A stretch of 64,000 bases of DNA from Fusarium oxysporum f. sp. lycopersici 4287 (lineage: Eukaryota > Ascomycota > Sordariomycetes > Hypocreales > Nectriaceae): NCBI RefSeq assembly GCF_000149955.1, contig NC_030992.1, forward strand, positions 3,054,850-3,118,849, in the 5' to 3' direction. A program made the translations under genes and the position numbers. Every line of letters starts with the position of its first letter. Positions within the stretch are counted from its first letter, which is position 1. Positions 1-9,797 of this stretch are shown piece after piece. The notes under the pieces were generated by a model. That model was given only the letters and a program-made list of their open reading frames with translations. It searched no databases and was not told where the DNA came from.

Positions 1-161
1 TCCGTATTCCATTCCACGTTCATGCTATCATCGACATCGTATGTTGGGTTATTCTTCCATCCCGAAGAACCAGATCCTCCAGGGGTAACAAAACTGGTGT
101 CAGCAGCAACTCTGGCGGCAAAGCTGCCCAGCAGTACGGTGAAGGGTAAGATGGCGAGCAT
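1..161 (-). CDS. Secreted protein, N-terminal part only (runs off window edge)
   Basis: An ATG at 161 on the minus strand opens a frame that stays open to base 1. The first ~20 residues (start MLAILPFTVLLG) form a clear signal peptide with an AxA-type cleavage region, followed by a Gly/Ser-rich stretch and the segment KNNPTYDVDDSMNVEW. A short 'KNPxYxVGxxxxIxW'-like block after the signal peptide is common in a large group of fungal secreted or cell-surface proteins that often end in a mucin-like region and a membrane anchor; the rest is outside the window, so this cannot be verified. Function unknown; it probably acts at the cell surface or outside the cell. Confidence 0.55.
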   Translation of the reverse strand, partial: MLAILPFTVLLGSFAARVAADTSFVTPGGSGSSGWKNNPTYDVDDSMNVEWNT

Positions 162-1279
162 TATGTCGTTATAGAGCTTCTCTCAAAGAATATCAGAACT
201 TTCAGCCTCGCGATCCTTAACAAGAGGCTATCACGAGTTTTTGTTGGTCACACAGTCTCAGCAGGCCAAGATGATAAAAGCAGAAGAGAAAAGGTAGTAG
301 AAGGGGAGACACCACGCTGAGTTGCTCAGTCTCTGTTTCATCACTCAGCCCCGATGGGCGAAGATCCATGTCTTAGCGTTGAAGGAGAAATTTTGGGGGC
401 CGGGGTGTTGTCCAGTGAGATGGTGAGATTATAGGTAGGAGTTCCGCTTTCTGACACTCGAGACCACTAGCTCGGATCCTTCTGATACCAAAATTAATTT
501 AATGGCGTGGATTAGGAGCGGATTTATAAGAGACTCCGACTGAGGCTGCAGCGACGGGAAATTGAAATTGAGTTAGTGGCGATAGCACGGATATGTAAAG
601 ATACCCAACGGAGGATAGTTTTCGGTTCAATGAGTTGAGACACTGACCAAACCTCCTTATTTAGATGAACTTGTACTGTAATCAGATCTGATCTTTACGT
701 TTAAAGCTTAAAATCAACCGTGTTGTATAGAAATAAACAATTACCGCCATTGAGGGATAAATTCACCAAGCCACGCGATCCAAGCCAGCCAGGCCCAAGT
801 TCGAGCTTAGACGCCCGATGATCCCTGCAGCCAGTCAGCCTTAGCCATGGATATCCATGGGTTCAAGCGCCACTCCGAGGCGTGGCTTCGGGTAGGGCCA
901 TGCCAGCCGATGTTGTTTCAGCCATGGAATCAGATGTTGACAACCCTGAAGTGACCAAAAGACGAATTGTTTGGCAGTCTGTTGGGCCCAATATGAGGTT
1001 CTAATTAATTTTTATGGTTACAATGACTCAAAGGTGTGCATACGGTCAGGTTACATCTGTAGATAAAATGCTTACAGCATTATGACAGCTGTTCTGTTCC
1101 TTGCAGATAAATGAGACGTTGATCTCACGGCATACGCATATCGGGACAACCATTTTTGTCAGCATAAAGGAATGTCATATCATCTTACTCATACTGATCT
1201 TCTATCAACATCAAACGTATCTCTACGTGCAACATGCGCTAAAATCAAGCCAAACCAAGAAAGATTTCCGATCACCAGC
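162..1279. other. Intergenic, no gene seen
   Basis: Upstream region of the secreted-protein gene and downstream region of the FAD dehydrogenase. Open frames here are short, lack ATG-led coding character or antisense the neighbouring gene. No repeat or RNA gene recognised. Confidence 0.5.
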
Positions 1280-3016
1280 TCAGAGACGAGAGTTCACCTT
1301 CTTCAGTTCTCCTCCATCGGAATCATTCTCACCTAAGATCTCACGAACAAGAGCCCTTCCAGCAGCACGTCCCGAGAAGATACATCCTCCAACAAACGTT
1401 CCCTCAAGAGAATTATACCCATGTACACCTCCACCGCCAAAGCCCGCAACTTCACCAGCTGCGTATAGCCCAGGGAACGGGGTGCCGTCTGCTCGCATGA
1501 CATTGCTATCCAGATTCGTCTCAATACCGCCAAGAGTTTTGCGCGTAAGAATGTTCATCTGCACAGCGATCAAAGGTCCATGGGCCTTGTCAAGGAGTCT
1601 ATGAGGCGGAGCAACTCGGCTTCGGCGATCAGCCCAGTATGTTCGCGCATTATTAATAAGCATTGCTTGTGCGTCTTTTGAGTATGGGTTGTTAAACTGG
1701 CCGTCTCTTGTTTCCACTACCTCTTTGATAGCGTCGAACTCCAGTAGCGGACCATTGCGTTTCTTGGCGAGTTCGTTCATACCGACTACTAAATCTTCCA
1801 GGTTATCACGGACAACAAAGTCCTTGCCGTACTTTTGAAAGTTCTGAACAGGGACGGTGCCTTTCTTGCCAAAGATTCGGGTGAGAAGCAGCCAGATGCT
1901 CTTATTAGTAACATCGGGATTCTGCTCTGAGCCAGAGAGGGCGAATTCACGGGCGATGATGCTCTGGTCGAGGATGAACCAGGTGTAGTCATATCCCGTG
2001 CTGCAGATATACTTTAACGTCGCAAGGGTATCGGAACCTGGGTAGAGGAATGGTGGCAGTCGCTTGCCAGTTGCATCGAGCCAAAGAGATGAAGGGGCAG
2101 GGAGGACTCTAATACCATGGTCTGGCCAGATGGGGTTCCAATTCTGAAGACCTTCAGTGTAATGCCACATTCGGTCGCGGTTGATGACGTTCGCGCCGGC
2201 ATCTTCGGATATACCGATCATGCGCCCATCAACATGATGGGGAACACCAACGACGAAGGTCTCTGGGATCTTGGGACCTAATCTCTCGACAGGCCATGCA
2301 GCCTTGACGGCATCGACATTTCCTCCAATGCCGCCTGAAGAAACGACAACTGCTGAGCCGTAAATTTCAAACTTGTCTTTTTCGACCCGGTTCGACTTGA
2401 CTCCACGGGCAGCATCATCATCTTCCAGAATTGTGCCTCGTACTCCAACAGCACGTCCGTTGTCGTCGATGATCAACTCATCAACTCTGTGTCTGAACTT
2501 GAAGGTGACGATGCCCTTCTCTGCGGCTTTCTTGACAGGGTCTGCAAAGACCTTGACGACCTCTGGTCCTGTACCCCAGCTAACATGGAATCTTGGAACA
2601 GAATTTCCATGGCCATCTGCAGTACCATCACCTCTCTCAGCCCATCCAACATTCATCAAGAAGCCGAGGCCTCTCGCCCTGACATAATCCTCCATCTCAT
2701 CGGTGGCGAAATCCACGAAGGCTTTGGCCCACTTACGGGGCCAGTAATCCTCCTTTTCACGATCAAATCTCGCTGAGCCCATCCAATCTCTATACGCCAA
2801 TTCCTTTGAGTCTTTGATTCCCATTCTTCGCTGATACGAAGAATCGACCATGAACACACCACCCAGCGACCAAAAAGCTTGTCCGCCGATGTTGTTTTCA
2901 TTTTCTTGATCGACCAACAGAACTGGGACTTTGCGCTCTGAGAGTTCAAAGGCTGCGACGAGGCCAGCCAGGCCAGCGCCGACAATGATGACGGGTTGTT
3001 TCTCTTGAGGAGCCAT
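1280..3016 (-). CDS. FAD-binding dehydrogenase (FAD_binding_2 / 3-ketosteroid dehydrogenase-like), peroxisomal
   Basis: Single-exon 578-residue flavoprotein. Residues ~9-30 hold the Rossmann FAD-binding motif GAGLAG followed by a hydrophobic beta strand and acidic residue; a C-terminal Gly-rich block (FGGGGVHGYNSLEGTF) is the second FAD contact typical of the fumarate reductase / succinate dehydrogenase / KstD flavoprotein superfamily. Such enzymes oxidise C-C bonds or reduce enoates; the substrate cannot be told from sequence. The protein ends in Ser-Arg-Leu, a canonical PTS1 signal, so import into peroxisomes is likely. The ATG at 3016 fits because the FAD motif follows within ten residues. 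No intron, no damage. Family call is firm, substrate unknown. Confidence 0.85.
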   Translation of the reverse strand: MAPQEKQPVIIVGAGLAGLVAAFELSERKVPVLLVDQENENNIGGQAFWSLGGVFMVDSSYQRRMGIKDSKELAYRDWMGSARFDREKEDYWPRKWAKAFVDFATDEMEDYVRARGLGFLMNVGWAERGDGTADGHGNSVPRFHVSWGTGPEVVKVFADPVKKAAEKGIVTFKFRHRVDELIIDDNGRAVGVRGTILEDDDAARGVKSNRVEKDKFEIYGSAVVVSSGGIGGNVDAVKAAWPVERLGPKIPETFVVGVPHHVDGRMIGISEDAGANVINRDRMWHYTEGLQNWNPIWPDHGIRVLPAPSSLWLDATGKRLPPFLYPGSDTLATLKYICSTGYDYTWFILDQSIIAREFALSGSEQNPDVTNKSIWLLLTRIFGKKGTVPVQNFQKYGKDFVVRDNLEDLVVGMNELAKKRNGPLLEFDAIKEVVETRDGQFNNPYSKDAQAMLINNARTYWADRRSRVAPPHRLLDKAHGPLIAVQMNILTRKTLGGIETNLDSNVMRADGTPFPGLYAAGEVAGFGGGGVHGYNSLEGTFVGGCIFSGRAAGRALVREILGENDSDGGELKKVNSRL

Positions 3017-3383
3017 AATTAAATTGAGTGATTATGTTTTGGAAAAGAGAAGGAAGCGGCGCAGACGCGCAGAATATGAATACGGAGGTTCGGGACGCGC
3101 GGGGTTGGATCACCCCGAATAGAGTTGGTCTACCCTTGTCGATGCCTCGGCTCATAGAACATGCGCCAAGCCACAGTCGCAGATGCAAGGAATGCAAGAC
3201 TTTAAGATAGACGCGGCACTTCACACGGGATACAATAATTGGACAATGGCATAATCGGAAGATTATAAACTTTACTTAGTCTCGTTCATCAATTACGCGT
3301 TTATACGACCTCAGGTATCCGGGTTCCCAAATTCAAACTCAACGCCGATCTCCAGAGCACTTCTAAATATCAATCTCTACAGG
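3017..3383. other. Intergenic, no gene seen
   Basis: Space between two minus-strand genes: promoter of the FAD dehydrogenase and 3' end of the GT32 gene. Nothing further recognised. Confidence 0.5.
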
Positions 3384-4676
3384 TCATAGACCAAGATCAG
3401 GCTTCTTGGCCTGCTCGATCTTCAACTTCTTCTCTTCCTCCGAGAGCTTGTCCCACTCAGCGACGTTCTCGTCCCAGAGCCTCACGCACTCCACGTTCCA
3501 GTTGCAGTCCTCAACCTGACCGTATGCTGGATGACGATAGCGAGGATGCTTGCTGGGCCAGTTGGAGGCATGGTAGTGGTGTTTAACCAAAGCTCCACGA
3601 GAGTCGTGGTTGCCAGAGTCTGAGTGGCCCTGTCCAGCACAAAAGGCCTCGACGTTGAGAACAAGAACCCGACCGACAACTCTGGACTCATCCAGGTTAT
3701 GGAATAGGTCCCATGTGACCTTTCCACCACGATGATTCTTGCGCATCTGCTCCAGCAAAGCTCCTGTAAAGGCAGAAGGACCAGTGCCGCTGATGACTTG
3801 GTCAAATGTAAGCTCGATATCTCCAAGAGCAACCTTTTGTTTCTTTGCTTCAGCCTTGAGCCAGACCATGATGTGCTCGATAAGGTGTAGCATGACTGGT
3901 TGGTGAGGCTTTGCAATGATAGTCCATTGGCAGAAAGACTTTGATTTCTTGCCTAGGATAGGATGATCGCTGAACTCGGGCTGATCAATCTCAACACCAA
4001 CAATCAAGTCAATGTCTCTCTCGTCGTACCGCTCGGGGATAAAACGATGCACAGGTCTCAGCGCTTCGACGTCAATGTCTGCGTAGACACCTCCTTGAGC
4101 ATACATGATCATGTATCTCAATAGATCAGCCTTGATAATATGCAAGTTGATGCTCTTGTAAAACCTGACAATATCTGGCCGATTTATCGCACTCCCCGCA
4201 CCAAAGTGCTCCTCCACAAACGCAAGCTCGTTGTCGTCTGTGAGAACTTCATATCGCATTCCAGGGTTCTTATTAACCCACGTCCTTGAGGTGATCAAGT
4301 CACGATCCTCAAAGTTTAATGGATCGACTTTCCACGTTTGCCAGATCTTTTGTGGAAACGTGCTAAAGCGTGATGGTGTTGATACAATCTCTTTTTCTTT
4401 TCGGAACACGCCGAGGGGGCTGGGTATCGAGTAGAAGATGTCGAAGTTAAGGATGATGAAGAGGACGAGGACACATGCCATGTACAGTGGTATACATCTT
4501 TGCATCTGGGCTGGGACTTTGTTTCTGAACTTTGCTGTCGAGGCTGCTAGAGTTGGCGAGCCCAATGGAGTGCCCATCTTGGTATCGTAGCTGTCGGTCT
4601 TTGTAACGGTCCACTCAACAGTGGTAGGAGGGATACGAAGGTTAGACGGGATATTTCGACGAGGGCCACTCGCCAT
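3384..4676 (-). CDS. GT32-family glycosyltransferase (Och1-like), type II membrane protein
   Basis: 430 residues, one exon. A short basic cytosolic N-terminus is followed by a single hydrophobic segment at about residues 60-82 (signal anchor), then a lumenal catalytic domain. The block KIWQTWKVDPLNF and the acidic motif YADIDVEALRP (DXD-type, metal and sugar-nucleotide binding) are hallmarks of GT32 enzymes such as alpha-1,6-mannosyltransferase Och1 and sphingolipid mannosyltransferases. It should act in the Golgi on glycoproteins or glycolipids using GDP-mannose or a similar donor. It lies divergently from an acyltransferase-3 gene. Donor and acceptor are not determined by sequence. Confidence 0.85.
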   Translation of the reverse strand: MASGPRRNIPSNLRIPPTTVEWTVTKTDSYDTKMGTPLGSPTLAASTAKFRNKVPAQMQRCIPLYMACVLVLFIILNFDIFYSIPSPLGVFRKEKEIVSTPSRFSTFPQKIWQTWKVDPLNFEDRDLITSRTWVNKNPGMRYEVLTDDNELAFVEEHFGAGSAINRPDIVRFYKSINLHIIKADLLRYMIMYAQGGVYADIDVEALRPVHRFIPERYDERDIDLIVGVEIDQPEFSDHPILGKKSKSFCQWTIIAKPHQPVMLHLIEHIMVWLKAEAKKQKVALGDIELTFDQVISGTGPSAFTGALLEQMRKNHRGGKVTWDLFHNLDESRVVGRVLVLNVEAFCAGQGHSDSGNHDSRGALVKHHYHASNWPSKHPRYRHPAYGQVEDCNWNVECVRLWDENVAEWDKLSEEEKKLKIEQAKKPDLGL

Positions 4677-5879
4677 GACCTGTAGACGTTTTCACAGGCA
4701 AGAAGCTTCTCTGCAGACAAAGCAGAAGAGACACTGAACGAGGAGAGGGAAAAAAGAGTTATCTGCAGATGGAAAATGCAACATGCAGCTGAGCCCTAGA
4801 ACCCTTAAGTGGAACTCGACGTAACCAAGCTTTTACCAAGAAAAGAACTACGGACCTTTCACAAGACGAGAGAGACGTTTTCTTATCAAATTACCGTCTT
4901 GCAGCTGCGGAAGAGGACCGAAGAAGGATTGTGGAGAGAGAATCCATGGCTGACCCCCATGTGATTGTTGTGCATCTCGGCAGGGGTTGAGTAGAGAACT
5001 TCCAGGAAAGGCAGCTCCTCCGTAGGATGGGGGGATCGTGGAGGTGGGTTGGAGCGACCTGGGGTACGAGGTCGTGCTTCTGGGGGGATGCGATGGGGCA
5101 TGGGGTAATTAATTGGCCGAGTTGGTGATGCATCAGAAAGTGAGGTTGTTGGTTGTGAAGAGTCGTCTTAATGTCCAGCTATACCAGTAGTGAAACTCTC
5201 TAAGAATAGGTCGCACGTGTGTACAAACTGTAATTGGCAGTATCAAGATCATCATGCCACAGACACTGTGGCTTTAACGTGCCTTGCAGAAGTCTAACTT
5301 CAAGCCACCCATAGAATCGTTCTGATATTAGGCATACAACTCCCGCCTTGGCTTGTGATCCGGGGAACGAGCCTCGGATATAGCCCCTGTCCCCAATCCC
5401 CGCACACGAACCATTCCCTAATCATACAAGCCTCCCGCCCCAACCCATGAATCCTCATCCATTGTTGGTTGAGTTAATTACTCACTGTGGCTGCCGAATT
5501 TCCGTGGTGTCCTAAAGGCGCTTTTACGGAAGGATTCTGCAACGCTGGCCCCCATGTAACATCACGGCGGTGCAACGTCATGAGAACGAAGATATGCCTC
5601 CATCGAGATGATGATTTTCTTTTCACGCCGTTGGTCTCCGCACACCAAAAGTCCCAATCCCTGCTTCGTGATAATTACCCCATCTTCAAGGGCCTTGTTT
5701 TTTGTTCTTTGTCATATTTTTACACATGCTTTCCTCGGCTTATGATTCTTAGTTGGGGCTTTTCTCCGAGTCGCATATCGGGAGTTGCGGACTACATCAG
5801 GTCCCTCGTCTTCATCAATTGAACAGACAACATCTTGAATTGTCAAGATTTCTGTTCCAAAGCCCCAAATCGTCTCAAA
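4677..5879. other. Divergent promoter region
   Basis: About 1.2 kb between the GT32 gene (minus) and the acyltransferase-3 gene (plus), so it must contain both promoters. Includes pyrimidine-rich tracts. Open frames here are short and without family resemblance. Confidence 0.5.
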
Positions 5880-7385
5880 ATGTCGCCTCGAACAAGTGGT
5901 CTCTTGGACAGCGACGACTGGGATGAAGTCAAGACGGACTCAAGCTCAGACTGGACACTTGCAAAGTCCTACTCATCCTGGAAACCAGCGGCTGCAGGCG
6001 GCAAACTAAAACACATCATCAACACCACCAGAGCTGCCATTCGCGCCAGAACACGGCCTCTAGAGAACCTCCGTCCAACAGCTTACCTAGACGGTCTCCG
6101 AGGTTTCGCAGCTCTTCTCGTATATTTCCATCATCATGAACTTTGGGTACACGACGTCGTTGGCCAGAACGCAATCCTCGAAAATGCCTTTGGCTATGGA
6201 GGAAAGCATTACTTTGCATCATTCCCCTTCATAAGGCATTTCTTCACAGGCGGTCATTACGCGGTATCGACATTCTTCATCATCTCAGGCTATGTTCTGT
6301 CGCTCAAACCAATGGGCCTTATTCAGTCTGGAGAGCATGCGCAATTGGGCGATGTCATAGCATCTTCGCTCTTCAGGCGCTGGATTCGCCTTTACCTCCC
6401 TCTCATCATGTCTATGCTCGTCTACATCACAGTATTACACATATTTGGCGTCTGGGTACGAATCATGACGCAGCAAAAGAGCTGGTACGACGAACTTTGG
6501 GCTTTCTATTATGAGTTCAAGAATTTTAGTTTTGTCTTCAAAGAAGGTGGAGAGCCATGGTTGACCTACAACCGCCACTTATGGTCTATCCCCATTGAAT
6601 TCAAAGGCTCTGTCGTTATCTTTACAGTACAGATGGCGTTCTCTCGATGTTCGAAGAATGCTCGTCTCTGGTGTGAGGCGGGTTTGATCTTCTACTTCAT
6701 GTACATCGCAGATGGGTCATTCTACTCCATGTTCACGGCTGGTATGCTGCTCTGCGATTTGGATCTTCTTGCCAGCAAGGGCGATCTGCCCCGCTGGATG
6801 GCACGTCTAGAACCTGCCAAGGAGTTTATCTTTTACCATCTCCTAATCTTCAGCTTGTTCCTTGGTGGGGTCCCATCTGAGAACCGCAATGTTGAGCAGC
6901 TTGCCAAGAACAGGGGTTTCTACTACCTTTCATGGTTCAAGCCTCAAGCAGTGTTTGACTACAAATGGTTCTACCTCTTCTATGCAGCTGTCTTCTTAGT
7001 TGCATCTATCCCTCGAATCTTCTGGCTGAAGAGCTTCTTCGAGACGAGATTTTGCCAGTGGCTCGGACGTATCTCGTTCGCTCTATATCTTGTCCACGGC
7101 CCAGTGTTATGGACTATTGGCGAGAGACTCTACGTGGCAGCGGGGTGGCAGAACGAGGAGATCATGAAGAACATTCCCCATTGGGCAAACAAGCTAGCCT
7201 TGCCGATGTCTGGGCCTTTGGGATTGGAGATCTCATTTCTACTACCTCAGCTGATCCTCGTGCCCTTGACGTTCGGGCTAGCTGACGTCGTGACACGGTT
7301 TATCGACACGCCCAGCGTTAAGTTTGCAGCGTGGTTCTATAAGAAGGCGTTGGGGGATCCAACTAGCAAGCAGGCCAAAGCGTAG
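5880..7385 (+). CDS. Acyltransferase 3 family integral membrane protein
   Basis: 501 residues, single exon, starting at ATG 5880 (the frame is open slightly further upstream but only from a TTG). After a polar N-terminus of ~65 residues comes the diagnostic block YLDGLRGFAALLVYFHH, then FFIISGYVL and about ten hydrophobic helices including a C-terminal FALYLVHGPVLW segment. This is the acyltransferase-3 fold (bacterial OafA-like, fungal sterol/polysaccharide O-acyltransferases), which moves acetyl or other acyl groups across membranes onto sugars or lipids. Flanking GT32 and type II membrane proteins suggest glycan modification. Acceptor unknown. Confidence 0.85.
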   Translation: MSPRTSGLLDSDDWDEVKTDSSSDWTLAKSYSSWKPAAAGGKLKHIINTTRAAIRARTRPLENLRPTAYLDGLRGFAALLVYFHHHELWVHDVVGQNAILENAFGYGGKHYFASFPFIRHFFTGGHYAVSTFFIISGYVLSLKPMGLIQSGEHAQLGDVIASSLFRRWIRLYLPLIMSMLVYITVLHIFGVWVRIMTQQKSWYDELWAFYYEFKNFSFVFKEGGEPWLTYNRHLWSIPIEFKGSVVIFTVQMAFSRCSKNARLWCEAGLIFYFMYIADGSFYSMFTAGMLLCDLDLLASKGDLPRWMARLEPAKEFIFYHLLIFSLFLGGVPSENRNVEQLAKNRGFYYLSWFKPQAVFDYKWFYLFYAAVFLVASIPRIFWLKSFFETRFCQWLGRISFALYLVHGPVLWTIGERLYVAAGWQNEEIMKNIPHWANKLALPMSGPLGLEISFLLPQLILVPLTFGLADVVTRFIDTPSVKFAAWFYKKALGDPTSKQAKA

Positions 7386-8200
7386 CATAGATCTTGATGC
7401 AGAATAAATCAAGCTTAATTCTTTTCGGTAACATCACATGTGTCATTGCCATGCTAGTCTCAGCTCTCCCACCGTTAGATCTGAGGATATCTACCCTCAG
7501 ACCTCCGATGTCAGATCGAGTTGGGGCATAATGTCGCATGCTCTTTTTGCTTGTGATTCTCGGCTCACCGCCAAGTGATGGAGGGTCACCTGCATGAGAT
7601 TGCCGTTGAAGAAGGCAACGGCTTCGTATTACCAAGCCATGTCAGGAACCCCAACCTCTTCTCATTACGCTAATCCCCGCTCCCGCGATTAAGATCTGCA
7701 CACCTCCACGATCAGAAAGGAACGTCCCCTGTTCAGGAACCTGCGCCGTTGACTAGTGCAATGTCACCCCGCAAAAGTACCTCAGCAGCCTCGGCATGCA
7801 TATGAAAAATGTGTCGACGTCGAATTGCGGCGGCATTGAATGTCACAATCTGCCAGGTTTTCCCCATCAACCCATCTTCAGCTGCGTAGGGTCCTTGAAA
7901 TGTCATTGGTCTTTTAGTAAAAAGCCAATTGCCGTGGCTGCATGGATATCACCATCTCCAGACTCCGCATCTCCCGCGTGAATAATCTCTCAGCTCCTCT
8001 TCGGCGTAAAGGGTCATCTTACGGTTGACCCCTGTCCACGGAGTGTGGTTCGAATAAGGATTAGTTAAATGACGTACGGCGCAGTCACAGTCACAATCAG
8101 CTGCATTGTTATCGTTCAAGGGCTTCACCGGACCCCGCCTGCATCAAACTCCATTCTCCGACACATTCGCTTCTTTACGACGTGCATTGAATGCTTCAAG
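7386..8200. other. Intergenic / promoter of the type II membrane protein
   Basis: About 0.8 kb between two plus-strand genes. No convincing coding frame, RNA gene or repeat. Confidence 0.5.
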
Positions 8201-9592
8201 ATGCTCGTCCGAGATTCTCGAAAGCTGGTGCTATTTGTGATACCAGTCTTTCTTCTTGTTATCTTTGCTCTGAAGCTCTATCTTGATCCATCATCTTTTC
8301 CTGCCCATGTTCAAGGATGGGTTCCATCGCAGCTGAAGAAGTCACCTGGGGATGAGCAAGAGCTCTTGGCTGACGAAGAACCATCCACAACAAAAGCGTT
8401 GCCAGTTCAATCGTCACCGGCTGCCAAGACAGATACGCCAGAAGACAAACCTTTCGGCGAGGGTATCGTTCCTCAAGATGTCAGCGCAACACACATTGAA
8501 GTCTTCTCGTTATCTACCAAAGACAAGAAGTTCTTCGAGATTGACTTCAGAGACTTCACTGCTCTCAACCCCAATCTCATCCCCCATCCTACACTGGAAA
8601 ACACATGGATTGTCGTAGCTCAATGGCTGCAAGAAGGCGGTAATTCACTCTGGTTTGCTGAGCTTGTTTGCAATGCTGCATTCCAAGACGGCGTCCTTCG
8701 ATGTCTTCACTCACCCACTACTCTGCCTGTCACTGCGACTGTGGGAGGAGACAAATGTCAAGGCGACATGGCATATTTCCATATGAACATGGGTCCACAC
8801 GATGCACGTGTGTTTTATGGCCCTGATAGGCCTTACACGACATATGGCTCAAACTCCATACACACTTGCTTTGGCCAGTTCGTTCAGGACTTTCGTACAC
8901 TAACAGGCTGGTCGGGTGATATGGAAAGTCTGGGTGTATTCAGAGTCGGCACTGAGCTTCAAAGACCACTGCCATGGAATGTGGTTGAGAAGAATTGGTT
9001 CCTCTTCTGGGATTCTAACGGTAATATGTACACGCACTACGACATCAAGCCTAAGAGGGTGTTTGCCCAAATGAACCCCGATGGCTCAGCTGGTCCTGAC
9101 CTTGCACCAGCCGCAGCAGGCGATGAGCAATGCCTGGCCAAATATCTCCCCAAACTCCAAACCGACCTCGAGTCCATCCACCAGACCACCAATTCTCTCA
9201 AAGTCACCATGTGTCGTCGAGACGAACCCTCTTGTGTCCCTGATGACAGCAACACCTTCATCATGGTGATATACCAGCATAAATCCTACTTCAACTATCA
9301 CAGTGTGTACGAGCCATATGTTATGCTATTCAAGCAGCAGGCTCCTTTTGAGATTCATGCCATGTCGAGAAAGCCTATTTGGATTCATGGTCGAAAGAAG
9401 TATCCCGAGAAGGAGACTTCGGATATGTTTTATGTGACATCTATGAGCTGGAAGAGTCGTGAGCAGAAGTATCATGGATTCATTGGCGACGAGATGTTCC
9501 TGGGCTTCGGAGTTGAGGATGTTAGAACTGGTGGAATCGATATAAGGGCAGAGGATCTGTTGAAAGACATGGGCTTATGTTTTGAGGGATAG
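8201..9592 (+). CDS. Type II membrane protein, large lumenal domain, possible glycan-processing enzyme
   Basis: 463 residues from ATG 8201; an in-frame ATG at 8069 would add 44 residues, but the 8201 start puts a basic N-terminus (MLVRDSRK) directly before one hydrophobic anchor (LVLFVIPVFLLVIFALKLYL), the usual Golgi type II layout. A Pro/Ser/Glu-rich stem follows, then a ~350-residue domain with WIVVAQWLQEG, FYGPDRPYTTYG and a C-terminal GDEMFLGFGVEDVR block. Repeated short beta-type segments with aromatic/Gly turns recall five-bladed propeller glycan enzymes and fungal beta-mannosyltransferases, but I cannot assign the family with confidence. Its position beside a GT32 and an acyltransferase-3 gene supports a secretory-pathway glycan role by inference only. 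Confidence 0.6.
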   Translation: MLVRDSRKLVLFVIPVFLLVIFALKLYLDPSSFPAHVQGWVPSQLKKSPGDEQELLADEEPSTTKALPVQSSPAAKTDTPEDKPFGEGIVPQDVSATHIEVFSLSTKDKKFFEIDFRDFTALNPNLIPHPTLENTWIVVAQWLQEGGNSLWFAELVCNAAFQDGVLRCLHSPTTLPVTATVGGDKCQGDMAYFHMNMGPHDARVFYGPDRPYTTYGSNSIHTCFGQFVQDFRTLTGWSGDMESLGVFRVGTELQRPLPWNVVEKNWFLFWDSNGNMYTHYDIKPKRVFAQMNPDGSAGPDLAPAAAGDEQCLAKYLPKLQTDLESIHQTTNSLKVTMCRRDEPSCVPDDSNTFIMVIYQHKSYFNYHSVYEPYVMLFKQQAPFEIHAMSRKPIWIHGRKKYPEKETSDMFYVTSMSWKSREQKYHGFIGDEMFLGFGVEDVRTGGIDIRAEDLLKDMGLCFEG

Positions 9593-9797
9593 ATATATGT
9601 CACTGTATGAATCTATTTAGAGTAGTGGCGAGACGGCTGAATAATATTAATGAATTTTAATGGCCTTAGATCCCGCGGAACGCTCACGATAAATTAGACC
9701 ATGGATTAGTCTGTTGGATAATGATTCAACAACCTTCATTACGATTACCTAGAGTTTTCTGCCTCGGCAGTCTCGATAATGGCTCTACTCAAGCTGA

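Noticed and set aside
5487..5822. 111-codon plus-strand frame before the acyltransferase-3 gene
   Set aside because: Starts from a non-ATG codon in the 5' leader, Cys/Phe-rich with no domain; probably untranslated leader.
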